Positions 25,159-38,944 of a stretch of DNA of 64,000 nt are shown here, piece by piece. Position numbers and translations under genes: made by a program. Location: assembly GCF_963576545.1 (NCBI RefSeq), contig NW_026870444.1, positions 337,170 through 401,169 of the forward strand, in the 5' to 3' direction. The notes beneath the pieces are model-generated. The model was not told the DNA's origin. It ran no database searches and saw only the letters and a program-made list of their open reading frames with translations. Source of the stretch: Limanda limanda. Taxonomy: Eukaryota; Chordata; Actinopteri; Pleuronectiformes; Pleuronectidae. The first letter of the stretch is position 1, and each line of letters opens with the position of its first letter.

Positions 25159-28100
25159 GTGGGGGTAGAGCCTACTTGCAAGTCTCTCCGACCTTCACAA
25201 AAAAAGTTATTCAAGAATATCTCTTTCTCCTATGTGCTTTCATCCCTAACCCTAACCCTAACCCTTCCGAAAGTCGGAGAAGCTCAAGGATGGTACCGAT
25301 CGATGCGCGCAACCCCATTTAGTGGGGGTAGAGCCTACTTGCAAGTCTCTCCGACCTTCACAAAAAAAGTAATTCAAGAATATCTCCTCAGATTTGGGGG
25401 AATTTCGTCGGTCGACCTCTTCCGAAGGTCGTACAAGCTCGGGGATGGTACCAATCGATCCGCAGGACCCAAATTAGTCCAGATGCAACCACTTTCCAAG
25501 TCTCTCCGACCTTCACAAAAAAACTTATTCAAGAATATCTCTTTCTCCTATGTGCTTTCATCCCTAACCCTAACCCTAACCCTTCCGATAGTCGGAGAAG
25601 CTCAAGGATGGTACCGATCGATGCGCGCTACCCCATTTAGTGGGGGTAGAGCCTACTTGCAAGTCTCTCCGACCTTCACAAAAAAAGTTATTCAAGAATA
25701 TCTCCTCAGATTTGGGGGAATTTCGTCGGTCGACCTCTTCCGAAGGTCGTACAAGCTCGGGGATGGTACCAATCGATCCACAGGACCCAAATTAGTCCAG
25801 ATGCAACCACTTTCCAAGTCTCTCCGACCTTCACAAAAAAAGTTATTCAAGAATATCTCTTTCTCCTATGTGCTTTCATCCCTAACCCTAACCCTAACCC
25901 TTCCGAAAGTCGGAGAAGCTCAAGGATGGTACCGATCGATGCGCGCTACCCCATTTAGTGGGGGCAGAGCCTACTTGCAAGTCTCTCCGACCTTCACAAA
26001 AAAAGTTATTCAAGAATATCTCTTTCTCCTATGTGCTTTCATCCCTAACCCTAACCCTAACCCTTCCGAAAGTCGGAGAAGCTCAAGGATGGTACCGATC
26101 GATGCGCGCTACCCCATTTAGTGGGGGTAGAGCCTACTTGCAAGTCTCTCCGACCTTCACAAAAAAAGTTATTCAAGAATATCTCTTTCTCCTATGTGCT
26201 TTCATCCCTAACCCTAACCCTAACCCTTCCGAAAGTCGGAGAAGCTCAAAGATGGTACCGATCGATGCGCGCAACCCCATTTAGTGGGAGTAGAGCCTAC
26301 TTGCAAGTCTCTCCGACCTTCACAAAAAAAGTTATTCAAGAATATCTCCTCAGATTTGGGGGAATTTCGTCGGTCGACCTCTTCCGAAGGTCGTACAAGC
26401 TCGGGGATGGTACCAATCGATCCGCAGGACCCAAATTAGTCCAGATGCAACCACTTTCCAAGTCTCTCCGACCTTCACAAAAAAAGTTATTCAAGAATAT
26501 CTCTTTCTCCTATGTGCTTTCATCCCTAACCCTAACCCTAACCCTTCCGAAAGTCGGAGAAGCTCAAGGATGGTACCGATCGATGCGCGCTACCCCATTT
26601 AGTGGGGGTAGAGCCTACTTGCAAGTCTCTCCGACCTTCACAAAAAAAGTTATTCAAGAATATCTCCTCAGATTTGGGGGAATTTCGTCGGTCGACCTCT
26701 TCCGAAGGTCGTACAAGCTCGGGGATGGTACCAATCGATCCGCAGGACCCAAATTAGTCCAGATGCAACCACTTTCCAAGTCTCTCCGACCTTCACAAAA
26801 AAACTTATTCAAGAATATCTCTTTCTCCTATGTGCTTTCATCCCTAACCCTAACCCTAACCCTTCCGAAAGTCGGAGAAGCTCAAGGATGGTACCGATCG
26901 ATGCGCGCTACCCCATTTAGTGGGGGTAGAGCCTACTTGCAAGTCTCTCCGACCTTCACAAAAAAAGTTATTCAAGAATATCTCTTTCTCCTATGTGCTT
27001 TCATCCCTAACCCTAACCCTAACCCTTCCGAAAGTCGGAGAAGCTCACGGATGGTACCGATCGATGCGCGCAACCCCATTTAGTGGGGGTAGAGCCTACT
27101 TGCAAGTCTCTCCGACCTTCACAAAAAAAGTTATTCAAGAATATCTCCTCAGATTTGGGGGAATTTCGTCGGTCGACCTCTTCCGAAGGTCGTACAAGCT
27201 CGGGGATGGTACCAATCGATCTGCAGGACCCAAATTAGTCCAGATGCAACCACTTTCCAAGTCTCTCCGACCTTCACAAAAAAAGTTATTCAAGAATATC
27301 TCTTTCTCCTATGTGCTTTCATCCCTAACCCTAACCCTTCCGAAAGTCGGAGAAGCTCAAGGATGGTACCGATCGATGCGCGCTACCCCATTTAGTGGGG
27401 GTAGAGCCTACTTGCAAGTCTCTCCGACCTTCACAAAAAAAGTTATTCAAGAATATCTCCTCAGATTTGGGGGAATTTCGTCGGTCAACCTCTTCCGAAG
27501 GTCGTACAAGCTCGGGGATAGTATCAATCGATCCGCAGGACCCAAATTAGTCCAGATGCAACCACTTTCCAAGTCTCTCCGACCTTCACAAAAAAAGTTA
27601 TTCAAGAATATCTCTTTCTCCTATGTGCTTTCATCCCTAACCCTAACCCTAACCCTTCCGAAAGTCAGAGAAGCTCAAGGATGGTACCGATCGATGCGCG
27701 CTACCCCATTTAGTGGGTGCAGAGCCTACTTGCAAGTCTCTCCGACCTTCACAAAAAAAGTTATTCAAGAATATCTCTTTCTCCTATGTGCTTTCATCCC
27801 TAACCCTAACCCTAACCCTTCCGAAAGTCGGAGAAGCTCAAGGATGGTACCGATCGATGCGCGCTACCCCATTTAGTGGGGGTAGAGCCTACTTGCAAGT
27901 CTCTCCGACCTTCACAAAAAAAGTTATTCAAGAATATCTCTTTCTCCTATGTGCTTTCATCCCTAACCCTAACCCTAACCCTTCCGAAAGTCGGAGAAGC
28001 TCAAAGATGGTACCGATCGATGCGCGCTACCCCATTTAGTGGGGGTAGAGCCTACTTGCAAGTCTCTCCGACCTTCACAAAAAAAGTTATTCAAGAATAT

Positions 28101-28202
28101 CTCTTTCTCCTATGTGCTTTCATCCCTAACCCTAACCCTAACCCTTCCGAAAGTCGGAGAAGCTCAAGGATGGTACCGATCGATGCGCACAAGCCCATTT
28201 AG
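25159..28202 (+). repeat. Mosaic block matching three other parts of the array
   Basis: From 25,159 to about 25,970 the block matches 12,677 onward at offset 12,482, including AAGTAATTC near 25,369 and ATCCACAGG. From about 26,245 to 27,590 it matches 17,765-19,107 at offset 8,483, including CTCAAAGATGG, GGGAGTAG, GATCTGCAGG at 27,220 and GTCAACCTC. From about 27,500 to 28,193 it matches 20,450-21,139 at offset 7,054, including GTCAGAGAAG at 27,667 and the AAGCCC marker at 28,193. Unequal exchange or gene conversion inside the array is the simplest explanation. Confidence 0.8.
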
Positions 28203-31200
28203 TGGGGGTAGAGCCTACTTGCAAGTCTCTCCGACCTTCACAAAAAAAGTTATTCAAGAATATCTCCTCAGATTTGGGGGAATTTCGTCGGTCGACCTCT
28301 TCCGAAGGTCGTACAAGCTCGGGGATGGTACCAATCGATCCGCAGGACCCAAATTAGTCCAGATGCAACCACTTTCCAAGTCTCTCCGACCTTCACAAAA
28401 AAAGTTATTCAAGAATATCTCTTTCTCCTATGTGCTTTCATCCCTAACCCTAACCCTAACCCTTCCGAAAGTCGGAGAAGCTCAAGGATGGTACCGATCG
28501 ATGCGCGCTACCCCATTTAGTGGGGGTAGAGCCTACTTGCAAGTCTCTCCGACCTTCACAAAAAAAGTTATTCAAGAATATCTCTTTCTCCTATGTGCTT
28601 TCATCCCTAACCCTAACCCTAACCCTTCCGAAAGTCGGAGAAGCTCAAGGATGGTACCGATCGATGCGCGCTACCCCATTTAGTGGGGGTAGAGCCTACT
28701 TGCAAGTCTCTCCGACCTTCACAAAAAAAGTTATTCAAGAATATCTCTTTCTCCTATGTGCTTTCATCCCTAACCCTAACCCTAACCCTTCCGAAAGTCG
28801 GAGAAGCTCAAGGATGGTACCGATCGATGCGCGCTACCCCATTTAGTGGGGGTAGAGCCTACTTGCAAGTCTCTCCGACCTTCACAAAAAAAGTTATTCA
28901 AGAATATCTCTTTCTCCTATGTGCTTTCATCCCTAACCCTAACCCTAACCCTTCCGAAAGTCGGAGAAGCTCAAGGATGGTACCGATCGATGCGCGCAAC
29001 CCCATTTAGTGGGGGTAGAGCCTACTTGCAAGTCTCTCCGACCTTCACAAAAAAAGTTATTCAAGAATATCTCCTCAGATTTGGGGGAATTTCGTCGGTC
29101 GACCTCTTCCGAAGGTCGTACAAGCTCGGGGATGGTACCAATCGATCCGCAGGACCCAAATTAGTCCAGATGCAACCACTTTCCAAGTCTCTCCGACCTT
29201 CACAAAAAAAGTTATTCAAGAATATCTCTTTCTCCTATGTGCTTTCATCCCTAACCCTAACCCTTCCGAAAGTCGGAGAAGCTCAAGGATGGTACCGATC
29301 GATGCGCGCTACCCCATTTAGTGGGGGTAGAGCCTACTTGCAAGTCTCTCCGACCTTCACAAAAAAAGTTATTCAAGAATATCTCCTCAGATTTGGGGGA
29401 ATTTCGTCGGTCGACCTCTTCCGAAGGTCGTACAAGCTCGGGGATGGTACCAATCGATCCGCAGGACCCAAATTAGTCCAGATGCAACCACTTTCCAAGT
29501 CTCTCCGACCTTCACAAAAAAAGTTATTCAAGAATATCTCTTTCTCCTATGTGCTTTCATCCCTAACCCTAACCCTAACCCTTCCGAAAGTCAGAGAAGC
29601 TCAAGGATGGTACCGATCGATGCGCGCTACCCCATTTAGTGGGTGCAGAGCCTACTTGCAAGTCTCTCCGACCTTCACAAAAAAAGTTATTCAAGAATAT
29701 CTCTTTCTCCTATGTGCTTTCATCCCTAACCCTAACCCTAACCCTTCCGAAAGTCGGAGAAGCTCAAGGATGGTACCGATCGATGCGCGCTACCCCATTT
29801 AGTGGGGGTAGAGCCTACTTGCAAGTCTCTCCGACCTTCACAAAAAAAGTTATTCAAGAATATCTCTTTCTCCTATGTGCTTTCATCCCTAACCCTAACC
29901 CTAACCCTTCCGAAAGTCGGAGAAGCTCAAAGATGGTACCGATCGATGCGCGCTACCCCATTTAGTGGGGGTAGAGCCTACTTGCAAGTCTCTCCGACCT
30001 TCACAAAAAAAGTTATTCAAGAATATCTCTTTCTCCTATGTGCTTTCATCCCTAACCCTAACCCTAACCCTTCCGAAAGTCGGAGAAGCTCAAGGATGGT
30101 ACCGATCGATGCGCGCAAGCCCATTTAGTGGGGGTAGAGCCTACTTGCAAGTCTCTCCGACCTTCACAAAAAAAGTTATTCAAGAATATCTCCTCAGATT
30201 TGGGGGAATTTCGTCGGTCGACCTCTTCCGAAGGTCGTACAAGCTCGGGGATGGTACCAATCGATCCGCAGGACCCAAATTAGTCCAGATGCAACCACTT
30301 TCCAAGTCTCTCCGACCTTCACAAAAAAAGTTATTCAAGAATATCTCTTTCTCCTATGTGCTTTCATCCCTAACCCTAACCCTAACCCTTCCGAAAGTCG
30401 GAGAAGCTCAAGGATGGTACCGATCGATGCGCGCAACCCCATTTAGTGGGGGTAGAGCCTACTTGCAAGTCTCTCCGACCTTCACAAAAAAAGTTATTCA
30501 AGAATATCTCCTCAGATTTGGGGGAATTTCGTCGGTCGACCTCTTCCGAAGGTCGTACAAGCTCGGGGATGGTACCAATCGATCCGCAGGACCCAAATTA
30601 GTCCAGATGCAACCACTTTCCAAGTCTCTCCGACCTTCACAAAAAAAGTTATTCAAGAATATCTCTTTCTCCTATGTGCTTTCATCCCTAACCCTAACCC
30701 TAACCCTTCCGAAAGTCGGAGAAGCTCAAGGATGGTACCGATCGATGCGCGCTACCCCATTTAGTGGGGGTAGAGCCTACTTGCAAGTCTCTCCGACCTT
30801 CACAAAAAAAGTTATTCAAGAATATCTCTTTCTCCTATGTGCTTTCATCCCTAACCCTAACCCTAACCCTTCCGAAAGTCGGAGAAGCTCAAGGATGGTA
30901 CCGATCGATGCGCGCAACCCCATTTAGTGGGGGTAGAGCCTACTTGCAAGTCTCTCCGACCTTCACAAAAAAAGTTATTCAAGAATATCTCCTCAGATTT
31001 GGGGGAATTTCGTCGGTCGACCTCTTCCGAAGGTCGTACAAGCTCGGGGATGGTACCAATCGATCCGCAGGACCCAAATTAGTCCAGATGCAACCACTTT
31101 CCAAGTCTCTCCGACCTTCACAAAAAAAGTTATTCAAGAATATCTCTTTCTCCTATGTGCTTTCATCCCTAACCCTAACCCTAACCCTTCCGAAAGTCGG

Positions 31201-31725
31201 AGAAGCTCAAGGATGGTACCGATCGATGCGCGCTACCCCATTTAGTGGGGGTAGAGCCTACTTGCAAGTCTCTCCGACCTTCACAAAAAAAGTTATTCAA
31301 GAATATCTCTTTCTCCTATGTGCTTTCATCCCTAACCCTAACCCTAACCCTTCCGAAAGTCGGAGAAGCTCAAGGATGGTACCGATCGATGCGCGCAACC
31401 CCATTTAGTGGGGGTAGAGCCTACTTGCAAGTCTCTCCGACCTTCACAAAAAAAGTTATTCAAGAATATCTCCTCAGATTTGGGGGAATTTCGTCGGTCG
31501 ACCTCTTCCGAAGGTCGTACAAGCTCGGGGATGGTACCAATCGATCCGCAGGACCCAAATTAGTCCAGATGCAACCACTTTCCAAGTCTCTCCGACCTTC
31601 ACAAAAAAACTTATTCAAGAATATCTCTTTCTCCTATGTGCTTTCATCCCTAACCCTAACCCTAACCCTTCCGAAAGTCGGAGAAGCTCAAGGATGGTAC
31701 CGATCGATGCGCGCTACCCCATTTA
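28203..31725 (+). repeat. T runs and trimers with a fourth GTCAGAGAAG cassette
   Basis: T monomers at 163-bp spacing (28,520, 28,683 and 28,846) are followed by a T-N stretch with a hexamer loss at 29,249. A cassette at 29,593-30,119 matches 27,667-28,193 at offset 1,926. Trimers and dimers continue to 31,725. Confidence 0.85.
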
Positions 31726-34700
31726 GTGGGGGTAGAGCCTACTTGCAAGTCTCTCCGACCTTCACAAAAAAAGTTATTCAAGAATATCTCTTTCTCCTAT
31801 GTGCTTTCATCCCTAACCCTAACCCTAACCCTTCCGAAAGTCGGAGAAGCTCAAGGATGGTACCGATCGATGCGCGCAACCCCATTTAGTGGGGGTAGAG
31901 CCTACTTGCAAGTCTCTCCGACCTTCACAAAAAAAGTAATTCAAGAATATCTCCTCAGATTTGGGGGAATTTCGTCGGTCGACCTCTTCCGAAGGTCGTA
32001 CAAGCTCGGGGATGGTACCAATCGATCCGCAGGACCCAAATTAGTCCAGATGCAACCACTTTCCAAGTCTCTCCGACCTTCACAAAAAAACTTATTCAAG
32101 AATATCTCTTTCTCCTATGTGCTTTCATCCCTAACCCTAACCCTAACCCTTCCGATAGTCGGAGAAGCTCAAAGATGGTACCGATCGATGCGCGCTACCC
32201 CATTTAGTGGGGGTAGAGCCTACTTGCAAGTCTCTCCGACCTTCACAAAAAAAGTTATTCAAGAATATCTCCTCAGATTTGGGGGAATTTCGTCGGTCGA
32301 CCTCTTCCGAAGGTCGTACAAGCTCGGGGATGGTACCAATCGATCCACAGGACCCAAATTAGTCCAGATGCAACCACTTTCCAAGTCTCTCCGACCTTCA
32401 CAAAAAAAGTTATTCAAGAATATCTCTTTCTCCTATGTGCTTTCATCCCTAACCCTAACCCTAACCCTTCCGAAAGTCGGAGAAGCTCAAGGATGGTACC
32501 GATCGATGCGCGCTACCCCATTTAGTGGGGGCAGAGCCTACTTGCAAGTCTCTCCGACCTTCACAAAAAAAGTTATTCAAGAATATCTCTTTCTCCTATG
32601 TGCTTTCATCCCTAACCCTAACCCTAACCCTTCCGAAAGTCGGAGAAGCTCAAGGATGGTACCGATCGATGCGCGCTACCCCATTTAGTGGGGGTAGAGC
32701 CTACTTGCAAGTCTCTCCGACCTTCACAAAAAAAGTTATTCAAGAATATCTCTTTCTCCTATGTGCTTTCATCCCTAACCCTAACCCTAACCCTTCCGAA
32801 AGTCGGAGAAGCTCAAGGATGGTACCGATCGATGCGCGCTACCCCATTTAGTGGGGGTAGAGCCTACTTGCAAGTCTCTCCGACCTTCACAAAAAAAGTT
32901 ATTCAAGAATATCTCTTTCTCCTATGTGCTTTCATCCCTAACCCTAACCCTAACCCTTCCGAAAGTCGGAGAAGCTCAAGGATGGTACCGATCGATGCGC
33001 GCAACCCCATTTAGTGGGGGTAGAGCCTACTTGCAAGTCTCTCCGACCTTCACAAAAAAAGTTATTCAAGAATATCTCCTCAGATTTGGGGGAATTTCGT
33101 CGGTCGACCTCTTCCGAAGGTCGTACAAGCTCGGGGATGGTACCAATCGATCCGCAGGACCCAAATTAGTCCAGATGCAACCACTTTCCAAGTCTCTCCG
33201 ACCTTCACAAAAAAAGTTATTCAAGAATATCTCTTTCTCCTATGTGCTTTCATCCCTAACCCTAACCCTAACCCTTCCGAAAGTCGGAGAAGCTCAAGGA
33301 TGGTACCGATCGATGCGCGCTACCCCATTTAGTGGGGGTAGAGCCTACTTGCAAGTCTCTCCGACCTTCACAAAAAAAGTTATTCAAGAATATCTCTTTC
33401 TCCTATGTGCTTTCATCCCTAACCCTAACCCTAACCCTTCCGAAAGTCGGAGAAGCTCAAGGATGGTACCGATCGATGCGCGCAACCCCATTTAGTGGGG
33501 GTAGAGCCTACTTGCAAGTCTCTCCGACCTTCACAAAAAAAGTTATTCAAGAATATCTCCTCAGATTTGGGGGAATTTCGTCGGTCGACCTCTTCCGAAG
33601 GTCGTACAAGCTCGGGGATGGTACCAATCGATCCGCAGGACCCAAATTAGTCCAGATGCAACCACTTTCCAAGTCTCTCCGACCTTCACAAAAAAACTTA
33701 TTCAAGAATATCTCTTTCTCCTATGTGCTTTCATCCCTAACCCTAACCCTAACCCTTCCGAAAGTCGGAGAAGCTCAAGGATGGTACCGATCGATGCGCG
33801 CTACCCCATTTAGTGGGGGTAGAGCCTACTTGCAAGTCTCTCCGACCTTCACAAAAAAAGTTATTCAAGAATATCTCTTTCTCCTATGTGCTTTCATCCC
33901 TAACCCTAACCCTAACCCTTCCGAAAGTCGGAGAAGCTCAAGGATGGTACCGATCGATGCGCGCAACCCCATTTAGTGGGGGTAGAGCCTACTTGCAAGT
34001 CTCTCCGACCTTCACAAAAAAAGTAATTCAAGAATATCTCCTCAGATTTGGGGGAATTTCGTCGGTCGACCTCTTCCGAAGGTCGTACAAGCTCGGGGAT
34101 GGTACCAATCGATCCGCAGGACCCAAATTAGTCCAGATGCAACCACTTTCCAAGTCTCTCCGACCTTCACAAAAAAACGTATTCAAGAATATCTCTTTCT
34201 CCTATGTGCTTTCATCCCTAACCCTAACCCTAACCCTTCCGATAGTCGGAGAAGCTCAAGGATGGTACCGATCGATGCGCGCTACCCCATTTAGTGGGGG
34301 TAGAGCCTACTTGCAAGTCTCTCCGACCTTCACAAAAAAAGTTATTCAAGAATATCTCCTCAGATTTGGGGGAATTTCGTCGGTCGACCTCTTCCGAAGG
34401 TCGTACAAGCTCGGGGATGGTACCAATCGATCCGCAGGACCCAAATTAGTCCAGATGCAACCACTTTCCAAGTCTCTCCGACCTTCACAAAAAAAGTTAT
34501 TCAAGAATATCTCTTTCTCCTATGTGCTTTCATCCCTAACCCTAACCCTAACCCTTCCGAAAGTCGGAGAAGCTCAAGGATGGTACCGATCGATGCGCGC
34601 TACCCCATTTAGTGGGGGCAGAGCCTACTTGCAAGTCTCTCCGACCTTCACAAAAAAAGTTATTCAAGAATATCTCTTTCTCCTATGTGCTTTCATCCCT

Positions 34701-35899
34701 AACCCTAACCCTAACCCTTCCGAAAGTCGGAGAAGCTCAAGGATGGTACCGATCGATGCGCGCTACCCCATTTAGTGGGGGTAGAGCCTACTTGCAAGTC
34801 TCTCCGACCTTCACAAAAAAAGTTATTCAAGAATATCTCTTTCTCCTATGTGCTTTCATCCCTAACCCTAACCCTAACCCTTCCGAAAGTCGGAGAAGCT
34901 CAAGGATGGTACCGATCGATGCGCGCTACCCCATTTAGTGGGGGTAGAGCCTACTTGCAAGTCTCTCCGACCTTCACAAAAAAAGTTATTCAAGAATATC
35001 TCTTTCTCCTATGTGCTTTCATCCCTAACCCTAACCCTAACCCTTCCGAAAGTCGGAGAAGCTCAAGGATGGTACCGATCGATGCGCGCAACCCCATTTA
35101 GTGGGGGTAGAGCCTACTTGCAAGTCTCTCCGACCTTCACAAAAAAAGTTATTCAAGAATATCTCCTCAGATTTGGGGGAATTTCGTCGGTCGACCTCTT
35201 CCGAAGGTCGTACAAGCTCGGGGATGGTACCAATCGATCCGCAGGACCCAAATTAGTCCAGATGCAACCACTTTCCAAGTCTCTCCGACCTTCACAAAAA
35301 AAGTTATTCAAGAATATCTCTTTCTCCTATGTGCTTTCATCCCTAACCCTAACCCTAACCCTTCCGAAAGTCGGAGAAGCTCAAGGATGGTACTGATCGA
35401 TGCGCGCTACCCCATTTAGTGGGGGTAGAGCCTACTTGCAAGTCTCTCCGACCTTCACAAAAAAAGTTATTCAAGAATATCTCTTTCTCCTATGTGCTTT
35501 CATCCCTAACCCTAACCCTAACCCTTCCGAAAGTCGGAGAAGCTCAAAGATGGTACCGATCGATGCGCGCAACCCCATTTAGTGGGGGTAGAGCCTACTT
35601 GCAAGTCTCTCCGACCTTCACAAAAAAAGTTATTCAAGAATATCTCCTCAGATTTGGGGGAATTTCGTCGGTCGACCTCTTCCGAAGGTCGTACAAGCTC
35701 GGGGATGGTACCAATCGATCCGCAGGACCCAAATTAGTCCAGATGCAACCACTTTCCAAGTCTCTCCGACCTTCACAAAAAAAGTTATTCAAGAATATCT
35801 CTTTCTCCTATGTGCTTTCATCCCTAACCCTAACCCTAACCCTTCCGAAAGTCGGAGAAGCTCAAGGATGGTACCGATCGATGCGCGCTACCCCATTTA
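31726..35899 (+). repeat. 2,087-bp higher-order repeat, two tandem copies
   Basis: Nine T plus four N with spacings 799, 163, 163, 481 and 481 occur from 31,726 and again from 33,813. Shared markers are AAGTAATTC (near 31,935 and 34,022), CCGATAGTCGG (near 32,153 and 34,240) and GGGGGCAGAG (near 32,528 and 34,615). Copy differences: ATCCACAGG only in copy one, AAAAAACGTATTC near 34,176 and GGTACTGATCG at 35,394 only in copy two. Confidence 0.88.
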
Positions 35900-36965
35900 G
35901 TGGGGGTAGAGCCTACTTGCAAGTCTCTCCGACCTTCACAAAAAAAGTTATTCAAGAATATCTCTTTCTCCTATGTGCTTTCATCCCTAACCCTAACCCT
36001 AACCCTTCCGAAAGTCGGAGAAGCTCAAGGATGGTACCGATCGATGCGCGCTACCCCATTTAGTGGGGGTAGAGCCTACTTGCAAGTCTCTCCGACCTTC
36101 ACAAAAAAAGTTATTCAAGAATATCTCCTCAGATTTGGGGGAATTTCGTCGGTCGACCTCTTCCGAAGGTCGTACAAGCTCGGGGATGGTACCAATCGAT
36201 CCGCAGGACCCAAATTAGTCCAGATGCAACCACTTTCCAAGTCTCTCCGACCTTCACAAAAAAACTTATTCAAGAATATCTCTTTCTCCTATGTGCTTTC
36301 ATCCCTAACCCTAACCCTAACCCTTCCGAAAGTCGGAGAAGCTCAAGGATGGTACCGATCGATGCGCGCTACCCCATTTAGTGGGGGTAGAGCCTACTTG
36401 CAAGTCTCTCCGACCTTCACAAAAAAAGTTATTCAAGAATATCTCTTTCTCCTATGTGCTTTCATCCCTAACCCTAACCCTAACCCTTCCGAAAGTCGGA
36501 GAAGCTCAAGGATGGTACCGATCGATGCGCGCAACCCCATTTAGTGGGGGTAGAGCCTACTTGCAAGTCTCTCCGACCTTCACAAAAAAAGTTATTCAAG
36601 AATATCTCCTCAGATTTGGGGGAATTTCGTCGGTCGACCTCTTCCGAAGGTCGTACAAGCTCGGGGATGGTACCAATCGATCCGCAGGACCCAAATTAGT
36701 CCAGATGCAACCACTTTCCAAGTCTCTCCGACCTTCACAAAAAAAGTTATTCAAGAATATCTCTTTCTCCTATGTGCTTTCATCCCTAACCCTAACCCTA
36801 ACCCTTCCGAAAGTCGGAGAAGCTCAAGGATGGTACCGATCGATGCGCGCTACCCCATTTAGTGGGGGTAGAGCCTACTTGCAAGTCTCTCCGACCTTCA
36901 CAAAAAAAGTTATTCAAGAATATCTCTTTCTCCTATGTGCTTTCATCCCTAACCCTAACCCTAAC
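35900..36965 (+). repeat. T-T-N trimers
   Basis: Regular 481-bp trimers (35,900, 36,381, 36,862) lead into the T-rich block at 36,966. I see no other structure here. Confidence 0.85.
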
Positions 36966-38944
36966 CCTTCCGAAAGTCGGAGAAGCTCAAGGATGGTACC
37001 GATCGATGCGCGCAACCCCATTTAGTGGGGGTAGAGCCTACTTGCAAGTCTCTCCGACCTTCACAAAAAAAGTTATTCAAGAATATCTCCTCAGATTTGG
37101 GGGAATTTCGTCGGTCGACCTCTTCCGAAGGTCGTACAAGCTCGGGGATGGTACCAATCGATCCGCAGGACCCAAATTAGTCCAGATGCAACCACTTTCC
37201 AAGTCTCTCCGACCTTCACAAAAAAAGTTATTCAAGAATATCTCTTTCTCCTATGTGCTTTCATCCCTAACCCTAACCCTTCCGAAAGTCGGAGAAGCTC
37301 AAGGATGGTACCGATCGATGCGCGCAACCCCATTTAGTGGGGGTAGAGCCTACTTGCAAGTCTCTCCGACCTTCACAAAAAAAGTTATTCAAGAATATCT
37401 CCTCAGATTTGGGGGAATTTCGTCGGTCGACCTCTTCCGAAGGTCGTACAAGCTCGGGGATGGTACCAATCGATCCGCAGGACCCAAATTAGTCCAGATG
37501 CAACCACTTTCCAAGTCTCTCCGACCTTCACAAAAAAAGTTATTCAAGAATATCTCTTTCTCCTATGTGCTTTCATCCCTAACCCTAACCCTTCCGAAAG
37601 TCGGAGAAGCTCAAGGATGGTACCGATCGATGCGCGCTACCCCATTTAGTGGGGGTAGAGCCTACTTGCAAGTCTCTCCGACCTTCACAAAAAAAGTTAT
37701 TCAAGAATATCTCCTCAGATTTGGGGGAATTTCGTCGGTCGACCTCTTCCGAAGGTCGTACAAGCTCGGGGATGGTACCAATCGATCCGCAGGACCCAAA
37801 TTAGTCCAGATGCAACCACTTTCCAAGTCTCTCCGACCTTCACAAAAAAAGTTATTCAAGAATATCTCTTTCTCCTATGTGCTTTCATCCCTAACCCTAA
37901 CCCTAACCCTTCCGAAAGTCGGAGAAGCTCAAGGATGGTACCGATCGATGCGCGCTACCCCATTTAGTGGGGGCAGAGCCTACTTGCAAGTCTCTCCGAC
38001 CTTCACAAAAAAAGTTATTCAAGAATATCTCTTTCTCCTATGTGCTTTCATCCCTAACCCTAACCCTAACCCTTCCGAAAGTCGGAGAAGCTCAAGGATG
38101 GTACCGATCGATGCGCGCTACCCCATTTAGTGGGGGTAGAGCCTACTTGCAAGTCTCTCCGACCTTCACAAAAAAAGTTATTCAAGAATATCTCTTTCTC
38201 CTATGTGCTTTCATCCCTAACCCTAACCCTAACCCTTCCGAAAGTCGGAGAAGCTCAAGGATGGTACCGATCGATGCGCGCTACCCCATTTAGTGGGGGC
38301 AGAGCCTACTTGCAAGTCTCTCCGACCTTCACAAAAAAAGTTATTCAAGAATATCTCTTTCTCCTATGTGCTTTCATCCCTAACCCTAACCCTAACCCTT
38401 CCGAAAGTCGGAGAAGCTCAAGGATGGTACCGATCGATGCGCGCTACCCCATTTAGTGGGGGTAGAGCCTACTTGCAAGTCTCTCCGACCTTCACAAAAA
38501 AAGTTATTCAAGAATATCTCTTTCTCCTATGTGCTTTCATCCCTAACCCTAACCCTAACCCTTCCGAAAGTCGGAGAAGCTCAAGGATGGTACCGATCGA
38601 TGCGCGCTACCCCATTTAGTGGGGGTAGAGCCTACTTGCAAGTCTCTCCGACCTTCACAAAAAAAGTTATTCAAGAATATCTCTTTCTCCTATGTGCTTT
38701 CATCCCTAACCCTAACCCTAACCCTTCCGAAAGTCGGAGAAGCTCAAAGATGGTACCGATCGATGCGCGCTACCCCATTTAGTGGGGGTAGAGCCTACTT
38801 GCAAGTCTCTCCGACCTTCACAAAAAAAGTTATTCAAGAATATCTCTTTCTCCTATGTGCTTTCATCCCTAACCCTAACCCTAACCCTTCCGAAAGTCGG
38901 AGAAGCTCAAGGATGGTACCGATCGATGCGCGCAACCCCATTTA
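36966..38944 (+). repeat. Recurrent T-rich block, copy A
   Basis: T-N dimers with two hexamer losses (37,265 and 37,577) are followed by six 163-bp T steps (37,967-38,945). In the T run GGGGGCAGAG and GGGGGTAGAG alternate at 37,967, 38,130, 38,293 and 38,456, so its unit is a 326-bp T-T dimer. A T with CTCAAAGATGG ends the run. The block recurs at offset 5,120 (copy B). Confidence 0.85.
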
